Positions 28,101 to 43,100 of a stretch of 64,000 nucleotides of DNA are shown piece after piece. The notes beneath the pieces are model-generated. The model searched no databases. It was given only the letters and a program-made list of their open reading frames with translations, and was not told where the DNA came from. The position numbers and the translations under genes are program-made. The stretch is from JBCDHN01 sp964351855 (GTDB lineage: Bacteria; Verrucomicrobiota; Verrucomicrobiia; Verrucomicrobiales; DEV007), in NCBI GenBank assembly GCA_964351855.1, contig CAYGQD010000004.1:19882-83881 (forward strand). The letters run 5' to 3'. Position 1 is the stretch's first letter. Every line of letters starts with the position of its first letter.

Positions 28101-31100
28101 CCGGGGGCGCCGACTTCAATTTCGGTAGCGACCAATGGAGCGCAGACGTTCGGCAACACGGTCACCAGCACTGCGCTGAATCTTGCCGGATCGACGGTGA
28201 CCTTTGGCGGCACACTGGATGACGACGGTTTTACGGGATCAAGCTCCGATGTGACCATCAATTCCACAGGAAATACCACGTTCAACGCCTTGGTTGGTAA
28301 TGGGAATGGGCTTTCTGAATTGGAGGTAACCGCTCCAACCGTTCACGTTCACGGCGGCGGAATCTTCACCGTGGGGAATCAGACTTACAATGGTACCGTC
28401 CACACGATTGCGGGAGCTGCCGCGTCCTACACGTCCACAGGCGGCAACATTACCATCAATGGCGACTTTACCCAGCTTTCCAACACCACGGTCAATACGG
28501 TTGATCTGACCGTGACTGGCACAACGACGATTTCGAACGCTTCGACTTTCGATGTTGTGGCTAGTGATGTGGTGACTTTCGCTGATTTGAATTTGTCCGG
28601 GGCGACCCGTATCGATGCGGACAATGACGCGTTGTTTAACGGAGCGGTCGTTGGGACGGCGATAACTCTGACTCTGGCTGTCAATGATCTAACCCGATTC
28701 GGCAGTACGGTTGATTTGAATGCGATCGTAGCGAATGAACAGACCGAAGCGCCAAATGCGGGAAGAGTCGAATTTCAAGACAATGTCACATTGCGCGGAA
28801 CGGGAAGCACGAACACGGTCCTGCATCAGCAAGTGGTGATTGGTGCGGATTTGACGATCAGCGCCGATGCCGGTGGCGATGGAGATTTGATCTTCGGGCT
28901 TAGCCTGGATAGCGACAATGGTGCCAATCGGAATTTGACCATTTCAGTGAATGGCGGCTCAAATGTTGAGTTTCGTGGAAGTGTCGGAGGAGACTTGGAA
29001 ACGGCGGATTCCGATCCGAGCGGGTTCGGGAATCTCACCATTGACGGAACCGGGAACCTTATCGTGAACGATCAGAGTTTTGGCTCGATCCCGGGTTTGG
29101 ATGAGAAGCCGTATTTGAACTACGTGGCTTGGGCTGACTCCGATACCAGCGACACGAGCTGGGAAAACACTTCCCTCTATCGCGGTACGGCCCACACCAT
29201 GACGTTGGCGGCGGCTGGAACGTTTTACGCCAATCCGGCGACCAATCGTGGCGGAATTAACGGTTCGTATGCGACGACGGCAAGCGGCGACAGCATTGAG
29301 GTAACTCCGGACAATCTATCGGACGAAAACAACTCGGTCGAGATTTGGTTCAAGGATACGGCTGGGTTCACTGGAGACAAGATTCTGTGGGAGACAGGTG
29401 GGACCGCCGGTTCTTCGCTGACCTTGCAAGATTCATTCCTCACGTTATCGGTTAGGGAAGACGGCACTACTGGAAATTCACCTGCAACCGGGGCGATGAT
29501 TCAGGTTGATCTCACCAACGTGCTCTCCGCCGAGGAACTGACTGATTTCAATCAGGTGGTCATGGTTTACAATCGTAACAATACCACAACTGGAGCAAAT
29601 GATACCGTAGCGCTCTATGTGAACGGAACTCAAGTTGGTTCGACCGTCAGCGCCAACATCGACGACAACTCTGGCGGAGATGGGATGGGGCTCGGGGTTA
29701 CGAATGGAATTCCCGGAGCGTACCCGTTTGAAGACAATACAGAACCCGTTGCACCGACAGCGTTTGATGGCGAATATGCGATCATGCGAGTGTGGCGGCA
29801 GGCGTTGAGTGCGGCGCAGGTTGGAGAGGCGTTTGATATCATCGACAATCCGATGGTGATCAATGCCACGGGTAATATTGCCATCGCCACCGCCGGAACG
29901 AACTTGGATAGTAACGTGAGAATCGCGAGTTCAGCGGGTGATGTCACCATTAGCTCATCGGTGGATGGACAAAACAAACTGGATGTCAGAGGCGTCAATG
30001 TTTCGGTGACCGGAACCGTTGGCGGAGCAACGGCTCTGGATGATTTTGACCTAACCGGAACGACTGCGATTAATCTGGGGAGTTCAATCTCGGTGCAAGG
30101 TGACAATGACTCAACTTTCACTGGGAGTGTGGAGCTGACCGCTGACGGAGGGGTGACCCATACCGGAGCCGGTGATGTCGTTTTCGCAGGCGCAGTGGAT
30201 AGCTCGTCGGGTAGTCATTTGACGATGTCGACGGCGGCTGGTCAGCACACGGTTTTTCAGCAGGACGTTGGTGTCACCAATGCCCTTGGCTCGATCACAG
30301 CGGTTGGCGTTGAATTTGGCACGGCAAGCGCGATCACGGTGACGACTGCTGGGACCCAGAGCTACGATGGCGCTTCTGTGTTGGCTCAGAATACCACCTT
30401 GGTTGGCAGCACAATCACCTTCAATCAAGGGGTCGAAGGCAGCACTGCCGGGACTGAACAGCTTACCATTACGGGAAATTTTGCCGTCAACGGTTCGGTT
30501 GGCAGCACCACCGCGTTTGATACGGTCAGTGTCAGCGGCGCGACGATTCTGAGTGGGGATTCTCACTTTGGCACGGCCAATGGCACCACGTTTCGTGGTG
30601 ACGTGAATAGCCCGGACGCTTCGCCGGAAACGCTCACCGTCGATGGCAACCTGATCCTCGGCGATGGCACCAACGCGATGACCTTCAATGTCGACATTGG
30701 GCCCGGCGGGACAGTTTTCGACACGATCGAATCGGATAGCGGCGACGTGATTATCAATGCCAACGTCAGCTTGGGTGCCAACATGTTCACCGGTTTCAAT
30801 CCGAGTGGAAACATGGTGGTTACCGTCATTGACAAAGCTGCTGGAGGCGCGATCACGGGAACGTTTGCCAACGCTGCTGAAGGGGGAACGGTCCAGGTCG
30901 ATGGAGACAACTTTGACGTGACCTATCTCGGCGGGGATGGGAATAACCTCGTTTTGACGCGGGCGGTTACGTTCGAAGCCGGTGACGACGTTGGTTTAAC
31001 GGACGAAGACACTCTGCTAGATAGCTCGGTTAGTGCCAACGCAGATACCGTCCTGGCCAACGACGCCGGTGCGAATGACATCATTGAAGTGGCCGGAATC

Positions 31101-34100
31101 ACCACTCATACCGCCGATGTGTTTACGGCAAGCAGTGCCCTCGGCGCTTCAGTTAATCTGAACCGGTTGACCGGTCACTACACCTACGACCCGACCGCGA
31201 GTCTTGCGTTGCAGAGTCTTGCCGCAGGCGAACAAGTCACCGATACGTTCACCTACAAAATTGGTGATGGAAGCGGTGGGGAAAGCGAGGCGACCGTTAG
31301 TATCTTGGTGGATGGTCAAGGTGCCGTTGAAATCGATATGACCAACCGATTGCCCGATGGAACCATTCCGGGATCGACAGTGGGGGACGACACCATTGCC
31401 GTTTCGACCGTTGATGTTGGCGGAAATCAGGAACTGCAGATTACCGTCAACGGAGTAGTGGTGCGCAATCCCGCAGACATCTCCAATGTTGCGGCGGATC
31501 CTGATATTTCGATAACCGGAGGTGGTGATGTCGATACAGTGACGCTCGATCTCAGCCAGAAAACCGTGGGCACGGTCATCGTCGCCAGTTCGGTTGAGAA
31601 CTTGGTGACTTCCAGCGCGATCAACGCGACCTCGCTAAATTCGCAGTCCGCAACTAGCAGACTGGGCGGCGACTTGACAACGACTGGCGATCAAACTTTT
31701 GGTGGTGCGGTTTTGTTAAGCGCGGATATCGTTCTGGAAGGTGTTAATCACACCTTTGCCGCCACGGTGGACTCTGATGGGACGCCACGTGCGCTAACGG
31801 TGAACGGTACGGGTATAGCCCGGTTTGTCGATGATGTTGGAGATGGCAGCCCGTTGGCTTCGCTCACCACGAACGCCGGTGGTCAGGTGGAATTGGGCAC
31901 CGGAGGACCGACCCTGGCAGGAACGATCGTGCTTAACCTCGATGCCAGTCTTGATCCGAATCCGACCGACAGCGTTGCGCCGAACTTTGGCTCGGCTGAT
32001 GAATTTGGAGTGTTGGACACCGGCTTGAGCATCGCGGCAGTCACGGGTTCATCGATCGCCGGGCTCACTTCCGCCTACGTGTTTCCGGGCGGTTCAGGCA
32101 TCAACGGAACCGCCGCGATTCAGTTGGCGAACAGTGGAGATGCTTTCGCGAACTTGAACGATCTTGGTGGCAACTTGGATCAGAACCAAGTGACCTTTGA
32201 AGCATGGATTCGTCCCAATGCGTCTTCGTTTGGCTCGGTGAACCAGGCGCTTTATGAAACGGGGGGCGGCACAGGTTCAGGAATCGCGTTGAATGGAACG
32301 GAACTCCAGTTTCGGACGATAGGCGCCACGAGTGGAAGCCTTCAACTGGCCTACGACTTGGCAACGGACGGAGCCAATCTGGGTGTTCTGGGAGGGAATG
32401 CGATCGGCACAGAGTTTTTCCAAGTCGTTGCGACGTTCGACAACGCTACGGACGAGGGTGTTCTCTACATTAATGGCATTGAAGTGGGGCGCGCCACAAC
32501 CGCCACGGATGCAACTGATATCGACGGTGGTGACGGCATGGCGATCGGTGGCGTCGGTGAGGACAATATGGGTGGTTACGGCGGAGGGCAGTCCGGTTTC
32601 CAATCGTTCCATGGCGAATACGCGGCGTTCCGGATTTACGAAGGAGTCCTGGATCAGGCGACGATTCAGGCGAACCGTAGTTTCGTGGCGAGCGCTGCTC
32701 CAACGGCGGTTTCTGTGACGACGACCGGTGCACAGACATTTGGAAATGATGTGAAGCTGGGGTTGGCGGCGACCTTCAGCGGAGCTGATGTTACCTTTGA
32801 CGGTCGGGTCGATGACGATGGAGTTGTTGCGACGATTTCGACGCTGACGGTCAACGACTCCGGTACGACGACGTTCAATGGCGCGTTGGGAAGCATCTCC
32901 CAGTTCTCAGGTTTGGTGACGGGTGCCAGTGGAAATACCGTGATCAGCACGGGGCAAGTGGATGTCGATGGTGGGGCGCTATTTGCTAACGACACCACGA
33001 CAAATCAATCGACGACCTTCAATGTCGGTAGTCTGACCTTTGGCGGCACCAGTGATTTTTCTGGAACCACGGTGACGAATGGAACGGTCACGAACTTCAG
33101 CGGCGCGGCGAGCTTTGCCGGCCCGACAACGATCACAGGAACGGACATAACCTTCGGCTCGACGTCTCAATTCAATGGGACAGCAAATATTGATGGAACG
33201 GGCACCGTGCAGTTGGTTGGCGAAGTGACGTTCACGACAGCGGCGACCGTCGACGGTGCTACCAATGTAGCCTTCGAGGATACCGTTGGCATGGGCGGCG
33301 ACCTCACTGTCATAGCAGGCGGCGATGCGACGTTCGGTAACACGGTCACCGGGGCTGCTGCGGATACGCTTACCATTGACGCCTCGGGAATGACCACGCT
33401 CAATGGGGTGAATGTCGGGATGATTGATTCCAGTTCCGTGGGGCAGATCCACTTGGCGAGCGATCTTACCCTGACGGGTGCGGACGACACGACGTTCGGC
33501 GAACAGGTCTTACTACAGGACAGCATCAATATCACGACGTCTGGAGCGGGCAATGTCGTCTTCAATAACACGATCGACAGCGCGGATGGTTCCAATCACG
33601 ATTTGACCCTCACGTTGACACAAGGGAATGCGCTTTTGAATGGCGACGTCGGTCAAGACGCGCTGGCCGGAGCGTCTGATGACGCGGGATTGGGCAATTT
33701 GATCGTCAACGGAACGGGCCAACTCTTGATTGGTACCAAGCTAAACGGGCCAGCGGCGGTGGCGCAGCCTTACGCGCTCTGGAGCGCGGATTCGAGCGCT
33801 ACGGGAGCGAATGCGCTGGGCACGGGGCACAATTTAACGGTCGGTGCCAATGTTTCGATCAATCCTTCACCCACAACCCAGTATGGTCTCTTCAACTCTG
33901 CCTGGAGTCTACCGGGTGGGGCAGATGACACCGACAACTTCCTGATTGCGGGCGGCAGCTTTGATACGATAAGCGGAAACCTGGGAGATGAAGATCACGC
34001 GGTCGAAATTTGGTTCAAACCGGATTCGTTGACTGGTGGTGGACAGGTCCTTTGGGAATCTGGCGGGACCGGAACGGGAACCTCGTTGACCCTAACCGAC

Positions 34101-37100
34101 AGCGTTTTGACACTGGCGACCAATGACGGCACCGGTGCTGACGACATCGGGCGAATTGATTTCGATCTCACTGAACTACCAGCGAGCGAGCAGGGCGACT
34201 TTATCCAGGTTCTGGTTTCCTTTGACATCAACAACGGGAGTCTTGCGTCATCGCTGAATGATACGGTAACGCTCTATGTGAATGGGGTGGACCGCGGCTC
34301 GGACACCGTCGCGATCAACGACTGGTATGGCTCGGATGCAACCGGATTGGGCGGGGTAAACGCCACAGTGGGCGGGGCAGATGATGATGGTGTTGACACC
34401 GCAGCTGTGACCATTGCCGATGTGGTGATTGCTGAGGATGGGGCGACGGCAACCTTCACCGCGACACTCGATAAAGGTGTGTTAGGCGGTTTTACGGTGG
34501 ATGCAACAGTTGGGGCGGGACGCGACACCGCCACGGGAGGTGCCAATGACTACGGGCTCGCCGCGCAAACGCTCACATTCTCAGGATTCGCGGGTGAGAC
34601 TCAAACGTTCACGGTCGACATCGTGAATGATGGGGATGCTGAAATTGACGAAGAATTCACCGTCGGCCTGACCAATGTGCAAGGAACCGGGGTGGCAATT
34701 GACACCAGCGACACAGCCCAAGGTCAGATCACGGACAATGACAGCTTCGGAACGCCTCGTGTCACCATAGACAACGTGGAAGTGGACGAAACGACGGGAA
34801 CGATGACGATAGTCGCAACGTTGGATCAGGACGTTCTGGGCACTCTGGTCGCAGGATTCACCGTTGATGCCACGGTAGCGGCGGTTAGCGCTGACAGTGG
34901 TGACTTTACCGAGTCCTTGCCATTCACCACAACGCTCACGTTCGCGGGCACCGGCGGCGAAACGCAGAGTTTTGTCCTCAATCTTACCGATGATGCGAAT
35001 GTGGAAATGCTTCGTGAAACGGTTAGCCTCTCGATGAGCAATCTGATCGATCTCAGTTCGGGAAGTGCGGGAACAGGAGTCGACATTTCCGACACTGCCG
35101 AGGGAACGATTGTCGATGACGACTATGTTGCCGACAGCGATGGGGCACCTGCGCTACCAACCACACCGTTTACCGGTGAAATTGGCCTGATGCGGGTCTA
35201 CCTTGAGACGATCAACTCCGCCGAGGCGACCGCCGCGTTCACCGAAGGCTCAGCGCCGCTGACAATTACGACGACCGGCGCTCAGACCTTTAATGCGGCA
35301 GTGACTTCCGCAGGCAACGTCTTTAGCGGGAGCGATGTGACGTTCGGCTCGACCCTGGATTCGACAAATAGTCTTACCAAGGCGAATATCACGATCAATA
35401 CGAGCGGCGATGGCGTTACCGCGTTTGATGCTGCGGTTGGTGGAACCAATGAGATCGGCAGGCTGACGACGAATGGAGATGGTCGGACGGAAATCGGAGC
35501 CGACATCACCGCGAACAGTGATTCGGGGATTGTTTTGAACGATGCGGTTTTGTTGGTGGGGGATTCCACGATCACCGAGAATGGTAGTGGTAATGTGAGC
35601 TTCCTGAATACGGTCGATAGTGCCGCTGCCGGTAATTTTGACCTCACGGTAACGACTCCAGGCGGAGGCAGCGCGGTGTTCCTCGCCGATGTCGGGACCG
35701 ATGCTTTGGCTGGGCTTTCCCATGATGGCGGTTTAGGCAATGTGACGACTGATGCGGCGCAACTCGGCGGGTTTGGGACGGTGATTTCGGGAGCACAAGT
35801 GACCTATAGCGCCTCGGCGGATGATGGTGTGGATCGGGACGTGGCGAATCAGGGAACGGACAATGATCGGGACTTGAACTTGGATGATGTGGTCGTTCGG
35901 AATCCGGTAAGCACACCGCTCGACATCAGCCACGCCTGGACCTTTCCGGGCGGGACGACGGCGGACACGGCGACTTCAACCGGAAATCCGATGACGAACC
36001 CGGGTTCGAAAGGCGGGCTGTTTCCCGTCAATTTGGGAGCGTTTGACGGCGGTGGTGGAACCGGGGGCGGCGGCGGCACCGATGCGACGTTCGAGTTATG
36101 GTTGAAGCCAGACACTTTAGGCGGTGGTAACCAGTTCCTGTGGGAAACTGGAGGCGGCACCGGGATCGGACTTTATCTGGAGAATGATGAAGTGGTGATA
36201 CGTCGTGCGGGTGGAGGTGGCTCCGGTAATGTCAGGTATGATATATCGGGCTTGGAAAGCGATTTCATCCAGGCGGTGGTCGTCAATGAATTGAGTCAAC
36301 CGCTGCGACTTTATATCAATGGCCAGCTTGTCCAGAGTGGAGGAAGTGGGGGCACGGACTGGGACGGCGGCGACGGTGCCGGCCTTGGCACGATTGGTGG
36401 AGAGAATGCGGGCGGCATTGGGAATTTCAACCAAAGTCGCGTCCCGTTTGAAGGGCAGATTGCGGTTTACCGCCAATACAACGGATCGGCATTCACGGAT
36501 GCAGACGTCTTGACCAACTACCAGGCGGTCGCGGGCGTGCCGGTGAATATCACCACGACGGCGGACCAGACGTTCAACGGCGCGGTAACGTTGGGTGGCG
36601 ATTCGGTGCTGACGGCCCAGGACGTGAGCTTCGTAACGACGGCGGAACTGTCGAACAAAGATCTTACCGTGAATGTGAGTGGAACCGGCAGTGTCGCGGC
36701 TGGGATCATCAGTGGAACTGGCACGCTTACCAAGCAGGGCGCTGGCACCTTGTCCCTCAACGCATCGAATGATTACACGGGCACGACCACTGTCGCCGAG
36801 GGAATTCTGGACGGGGCCGGGTCGATTGCCGGTGCCGTGGATGTGGCCTCTGGTGCAACGCTGAATGCAGGAGATGCGGGAATTGGAACCTTGAGCACGG
36901 GAGACCTCACGACGTCATCGAGTGTGATGAACTTTGAGGTCAATGGAACGAACGGCGGCCAATTTGACGTCGTCAACGTGACCGGTTCGGTCGATCTCAC
37001 CGGCTCGACGCTGAATCTGAGCGGCACGGCGACCAGCGTGCCGGAAGCGGCCGTGATCACGCTGATCGAAAACGATAGCAATGACGCGATCACCGGGACC

Positions 37101-40100
37101 TTTGCCGGATTGAACGAGGGCGACGAGGTCATTCTCAACACAGAGCGTTATGTGATCAGTTATGTCGGTGGGACGGACGACAACGATGTTACTCTGACAC
37201 GGGAAAACAACGGCTTGCGCGGTGGTCTGGTCATCAACGAGGTGTTGGTTTCCGGGTTTAGCGGTGATTTTGATACCAGCTTTGATACCGATGGCGACAA
37301 TTCCTTTGGCGAAGCCGGCGATCAATTTATTGAGCTTTTCAACACTTCGGGAAGCGCGATTGATGCGAGTGGCTTGCAGTTCTGGGACAACGAATTGGGT
37401 AACTGGTTTACGGTGCCGAACGCGACGACCATCGCCGCAGGCGGCACCTTGGTCGTGGTGAATAATGCGTCAGGCGGTGCCCTGCCGACTGTTCCCTCGG
37501 GGAGCGCGATTTTCGATGCGGCAGCTTCGGGTGGGGCATTCACCCTTTTCGTGGGCGACTTGGGCGATACGATCCGGGTGCTCGATCCGACCGGAAACGA
37601 GTTCATTGAAGCGATCTACAATACCGGCAACCCGAATGGGGTGACCTTTGCCTCGTTCCCGGGCGGCAACACCCAAGTGGGCGCGACGTTTGACTTTGGC
37701 ACAGTGACGGACGGCAGTTCGGTGGTCCGCAACCCGGATGGAGCCGTTGCCGTTGTGGTTCACAGTTCGATCAATGGCGCGGGTGTTTTGGCGACTCCCG
37801 GCCAAACCGTCAATACTCCGCTGGTGACGTTGGACGGCTTTGGCGAGGTTCGCGTGGTGAACGAACTCACCACGAATGCCGTTCCGATTGCCGGCATCTC
37901 GGTCACGGTAGGAGATACGGATTCCGCAACGCTCGACGTCACCTTGACAACCGATACCGCCGTGGCGATCGAAATCTCCGACGGGGGAGGAGGGGCCACC
38001 GTGATCAACCCGGGGACGACAAGCGTGACGGTCAGTGGGACCATTGCCGATCTCAACGCAGCCTTGGCGACCGTCGCCCTTCGTTCTCCCGGGATTGATT
38101 TTAACGATATTGTGGCTGGTAAACAGACCACCTTTACGATTACGGCGAGCGACGGAGTCTTGACCGACACGCAAGCCGCGCTGGTAAGCTTCGCGCCCGC
38201 CAACGATCCGCCGACGATTAGTGCTCCGGGCGCGCAATCGGTCGCGGAAGACACCGATCTGGTGTTCAACACCATCAGCGTGGCGGATGTCGATGCGGCG
38301 GAAGGCACCGGGGAAGTGCAAGTGACCTTGGCGGTAGCGCTAGGGAACACCCTGACTCTGACCGGTGGGGCCACGCCTCCCGGATTGATCTTTAACGCGG
38401 GCACGATCAACGGCTCGAACAGTATCGACGTCACTGGAACCGTTGCGGCGATCAATACGGCGCTCGCCGGGCTGACCTACCGCGCCGGGCTAAACCTCAA
38501 TGGCTCGGATACCCTGGTCATCAACGTCAATGACCTGGGCAACACCGGGTCTGGCGGCGCTCAAAGTGCGACGACTGCCAACGTGGCGATCATGGTCACG
38601 CCGGTGAACGATGCTCCTGTCAATCAGTTCAATGGGACCGATATCCCGGGCGGTGGCGCGAGCGACACGACTTCCATCAACACCACGCTGACCTTCGATG
38701 CCGCCGGCGGCAATCTCATTGCGGTGACGGATTTGGACGTCAACGAAACCACTCCACCTGATAACCTCCTCCAGGTGACCTTGACGGCGGATCACGGCGC
38801 GTTGATCTCTTTGAGTGGCGTTGCCGGATTGGATTTCGGATTCACTGCGGATGCGAATGGAACTGCGGCGGGTGACGGTGTTTCCGATGCCACGATGACG
38901 TTCCGAGGAAACAGGGATGCCATCAACACAGCGTTGGATGGTCTAACGTTGACACCTGCTTCCGGTTTCACCGGAGATGTCGCCCTGACGATCACGACCA
39001 ACGATCTCGGAAATACCGGGATCGACACCTCGACCACTCCGACCAGTGAGTTCAATATCGAATTGAATCACACCGGCGGGCTGAGTGCGGCGCAGTTGCT
39101 CATCTTGGAAGATGCGGTGACGTTTTTGGAGTCGGTCGTGATTGGCGACGTTCGGGGAGCGGTGGATTTGACCATTGATGTGGTAGGCGCGGCGATCGAT
39201 GGAGCTGGCGATACCTTGGCCCAAGCTGGTCCTGGTGGAACGGCCGCAGGAGAGAAACCGTCAACCGGGAGTGCAACCTTCGACACGGCTGATTTGCCAA
39301 TGATGAGTGATCAGCAACTCTTGGAGACGGCGATTCACGAATTTAGCCATGTTTTAGGAATTGGCACCCTCTGGGAGATCAACAACCTCGCCTCTGCGGG
39401 CAGTCCTCCTGTCTATACCGGGATCAATGCGGTGGAGGCTTACAACTTCCTCTTCAGCAACACCGCCACCACCGTGCCGATCGAGGCGGATGACACGGAT
39501 CCCACGCAGCCGGGCGGACACTGGGATGAGGCTACGTTTGATGAAGAAAATATGACGCCAATTGCGGAAAACGGTGGTGCGGAACCCTTCAGTATTCTCA
39601 GTGTGGCGGGGCTGGAAGATCTCGGCTACGAGGTCAACTACGCGGCGGCGGAAACCTACAATGGCTTGTCCGGTCTCGACTATCTGGCGTTCCTCGGTGG
39701 CGGGGTGCAGACAGATTCGGACACGATTACGGTCACGGTCAGTGACAATGTCGCTCCATCCTTGACCAGCTTCACGCGGCTGACGCCAAGTGGTGCAGAC
39801 ACCAATGCGGATACCTTGGTCTTCCTCGCCACGTTTAGCGAGGACGTCGAGAACGTCGATACGACGGACTTCGCGGTAAATGGCGCGACCACCGCTTCGG
39901 TGACCAATGTGAATCCGGTGACGGCGTCAACCTATGAGGTGACGATCTCTGGGGGCGACTTGGCCAGCTTCGAAGGCGTGATTGGGCTCAACTTGGGAGG
40001 AGCCCAGGATATCCAAGATTTGGCTGCAAACGCGTTGCCGGCGGGAGAGCCAGCAACCGATGAGACCTACACGCTCGACAATGTCCTTGCCGCTCCGACC

Positions 40101-43100
40101 TTTAGTCCGGTCGATGACGCTACGGATGTCGCAATCGATTCCAATCTGACCCTTACGTTCACCGAAGATATCGCGTTGGGCAATGGCAACATCACGATCA
40201 AGAATCTCACGGATGCCACCCAGGCAACGATCGATGTCGCAAGCCATGGTGGCCAGCTTTCAATCGTAGGTGGCGTTCTGACGATTAATCCGAATAATGA
40301 TCTGGCCGGAGGGAAGAGCTATGCGGTGCAAATTGCGAGCACAGCGATCGTAGATCAAGTCGGCAACCTCTTTTCCGGTGTCGCCGACGACACGACCTGG
40401 AATTTCGACACGGTTTCGACGGCCCTGACCACGGTCTACGTGGATGACGATTTCTCGGTAGGCGCGATTTCGGATGCCGACCTGGGGACCACCGGAGCAC
40501 AGGCGGCTACCTTTGGGGTCGATGCCTTTGCCACAATTGGGGCCGCCCTTGCCGCCGTGGATCCAGGCGGCACCATCATCGTGAATAGCGGGACCTACAA
40601 TGAGACGGTCGAGTTGAACGACGGCAAGATCCTCGAAATCACGGGGCCGGATGCAAATCAGGCGGTGACGGTCACGGAACTCTCCAGCCTTGCGGGAACG
40701 ACCATCACGATCGAAGGCGGTTCGACCCTGACGATCAATAACACCTCTGCGCGAACCCTTGCGGGCTCGATTGGAGGGAGTGGAAATCTGACCAAGACCG
40801 GAGCAGGAACCCTCACTATCAGCGCGGCAAACTCCTATACGGGAGCGACGACCGTAAGCGCAGGAATTTTGAGAATCGAAAATGACACGGCGTTGGGAAC
40901 CGCTGGAGGCGGCACGACGGTAGCCAATGGTGGGCAACTTCAGCTATCCGGCGACATTACGGTTACCGGTGAGTCGCTCACGATCAGCGGCGGTGGCGGG
41001 AATAGCCAAGGTGCGATCCATAGCGTTAGTGGATCGAACACTTGGACGGGGAACGTCTTGTTGGGGGCCAACGCAACTCGGATCGGAAGCGCATCAGGAC
41101 AGACGCTGACGATTTCCGGTGTGATCGACGACGGCCCGAATTCTTACACCCTGGCGATTCGCAACGCGAATAATAGCGGGGCCACCGTTTTGAGTGGTGC
41201 AAACACCTATGGTGGAACCACCGACATCGTGGTGGGAACCGTGCGGCTAAGTGGCGGCGCCGATCGCCTGCCAGCTGGCACGACGCTGAGAATCGGCAAT
41301 GGCTCCAACGTGTCGAGTGCGACGCTTGACCTGAATGGTCAGAACCAAGAGCTGGCTGGCCTGACCTCTCTGGGGACGACGATGGCGTTGAGCGTGACCA
41401 ATTCTGGAGCAGCGGCCGATCTCACAGTCAACAATGCCGGAGCCAACAGCTATCGGGGCACCATTTCGGGAGCCGTAGGATTGACTAAAGCTGCGGCGGG
41501 AGTTTTGACCCTGACAGGGGCGAACACCTACTCCGGAACAACGACGGTTACTGGTGGAGAACTTGTGGTGAATGGCACCCATACCGGCGGTGGAGCCTAC
41601 GACATCGCGGTTGCGGCAACACTCAGTGGATCTGGAACCATCACGCCGACCGGCGGATCTGCCGTAACCATTGCTGGGGATCTGGAACCTGGCAATCCTT
41701 CAGTGAATGGAGGGCTCGGTTCGCTAGTGCTTGGCAGCAACGTGGCGTTAACCGGAACAGTGACGGCGCAGGTCGATGGCGCAACGGACTCGAGTGATCT
41801 TCTGGCCATTACCGGGGATGTCAATCTTACCGGAGGAACGGTTGATATTTCGGAAATTTCCGCAGCAGATGATCAAACATACGTGCTGATGACCTACACT
41901 GGAGCACGCGCGGGGGCGCTGATCGAGGGAACCCTTCCTGCGGGCTATGAGATCCGCTACGATGATGCGCTGGGCCAGGTGCTTCTGGTGAAGCCGGTTA
42001 CGGAAACCGGTGGGACCGTCATTGCCGAGACCACCGCAATCAGCGGAGCTGCAAATATTTCGAACATTACAGCGGTGTTCAGCACGGAGTCGGGTGGTTC
42101 TTCTGCTTCGATTCCGGCCACGGTCGCCGGGACCTATGGTGATCTCACGATCAATGCCGATGGATCCTACCTCTACGAGTTGATTGATAGCCGGGTAGAT
42201 CCGTTGAATGAGGGGGACCAGGTGCGCGATTCCTTCACGGTCCTAACCAGTAATGGAACGCCGGGCACCGCGGAGGTGTTTGTGGATATAAACGGCCTCA
42301 ATTCCGGCAACATTTCGGGTCAAACCGGAGCTCAGGGATTTAGCGGAACCTGGGTTAACACCGGGACAATAGATGTCATTGCCGGAGATCTCACTTCAAC
42401 AAATTATAGCCTGAATCAAACCGGAACTCCGCAATCGGTTCAAGGGGATTACGGCCAGAGCCGCGTCATTGCCAACGATCTGAGCACACCGCTGTCCGGC
42501 GAAATTTGGTTTTCGTATTTGGTCCAGAATCCTTTTGCGGACTCCGTGGGAGGTCTTTCCTTTGATTCTCTAACATCGACGGTCTCCGACTTTGAGGTTG
42601 TCGTGAAAGGAACCAATCTCTTGGTCGATGTGCCGGGAGGGACTGATGCGAATATTGCCATTCCGTCGTTCAATGTGGGAGACACCGCATTGGTGGTTGG
42701 CCGGATCAACGTCGGCACCGGGGCCGACAGTCTTGATGTGTGGGTAAACCCCGACATCGCCGGAGGCAATTTTGCAACGACGGGTCCACTGCATTCGTCA
42801 ACCGGTGAATTTGGCGATGAGATTGGCATGCTTGGGATCATGACCTTCCAGGACAATGGATTGACCACTCAAAATAACGCGGGCGGAATCGTTGACGCCA
42901 TCCGGATGAGCAATGCGTCGATTGATGTCATTGGAGTCGAAACTGCAACGATCACGATCCAGGTTGACGGAACGAACGACGACCCAGCGCCGACGAATCT
43001 GCCAGCAGACCTGTTGGTGAAACAGGATACGGCAACCGGGATTCACTTGAACGAACTGGCTTTAGGCGAGGTGGATGATCAGGCCATCACGGTTACCTTG

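Noticed and set aside
35250..40000. Many minus-strand open frames of 70-280 codons along the giant gene
   Set aside because: They arise from the biased codon use of the Asp/Thr/Gly-rich plus-strand protein and contain no conserved motifs.
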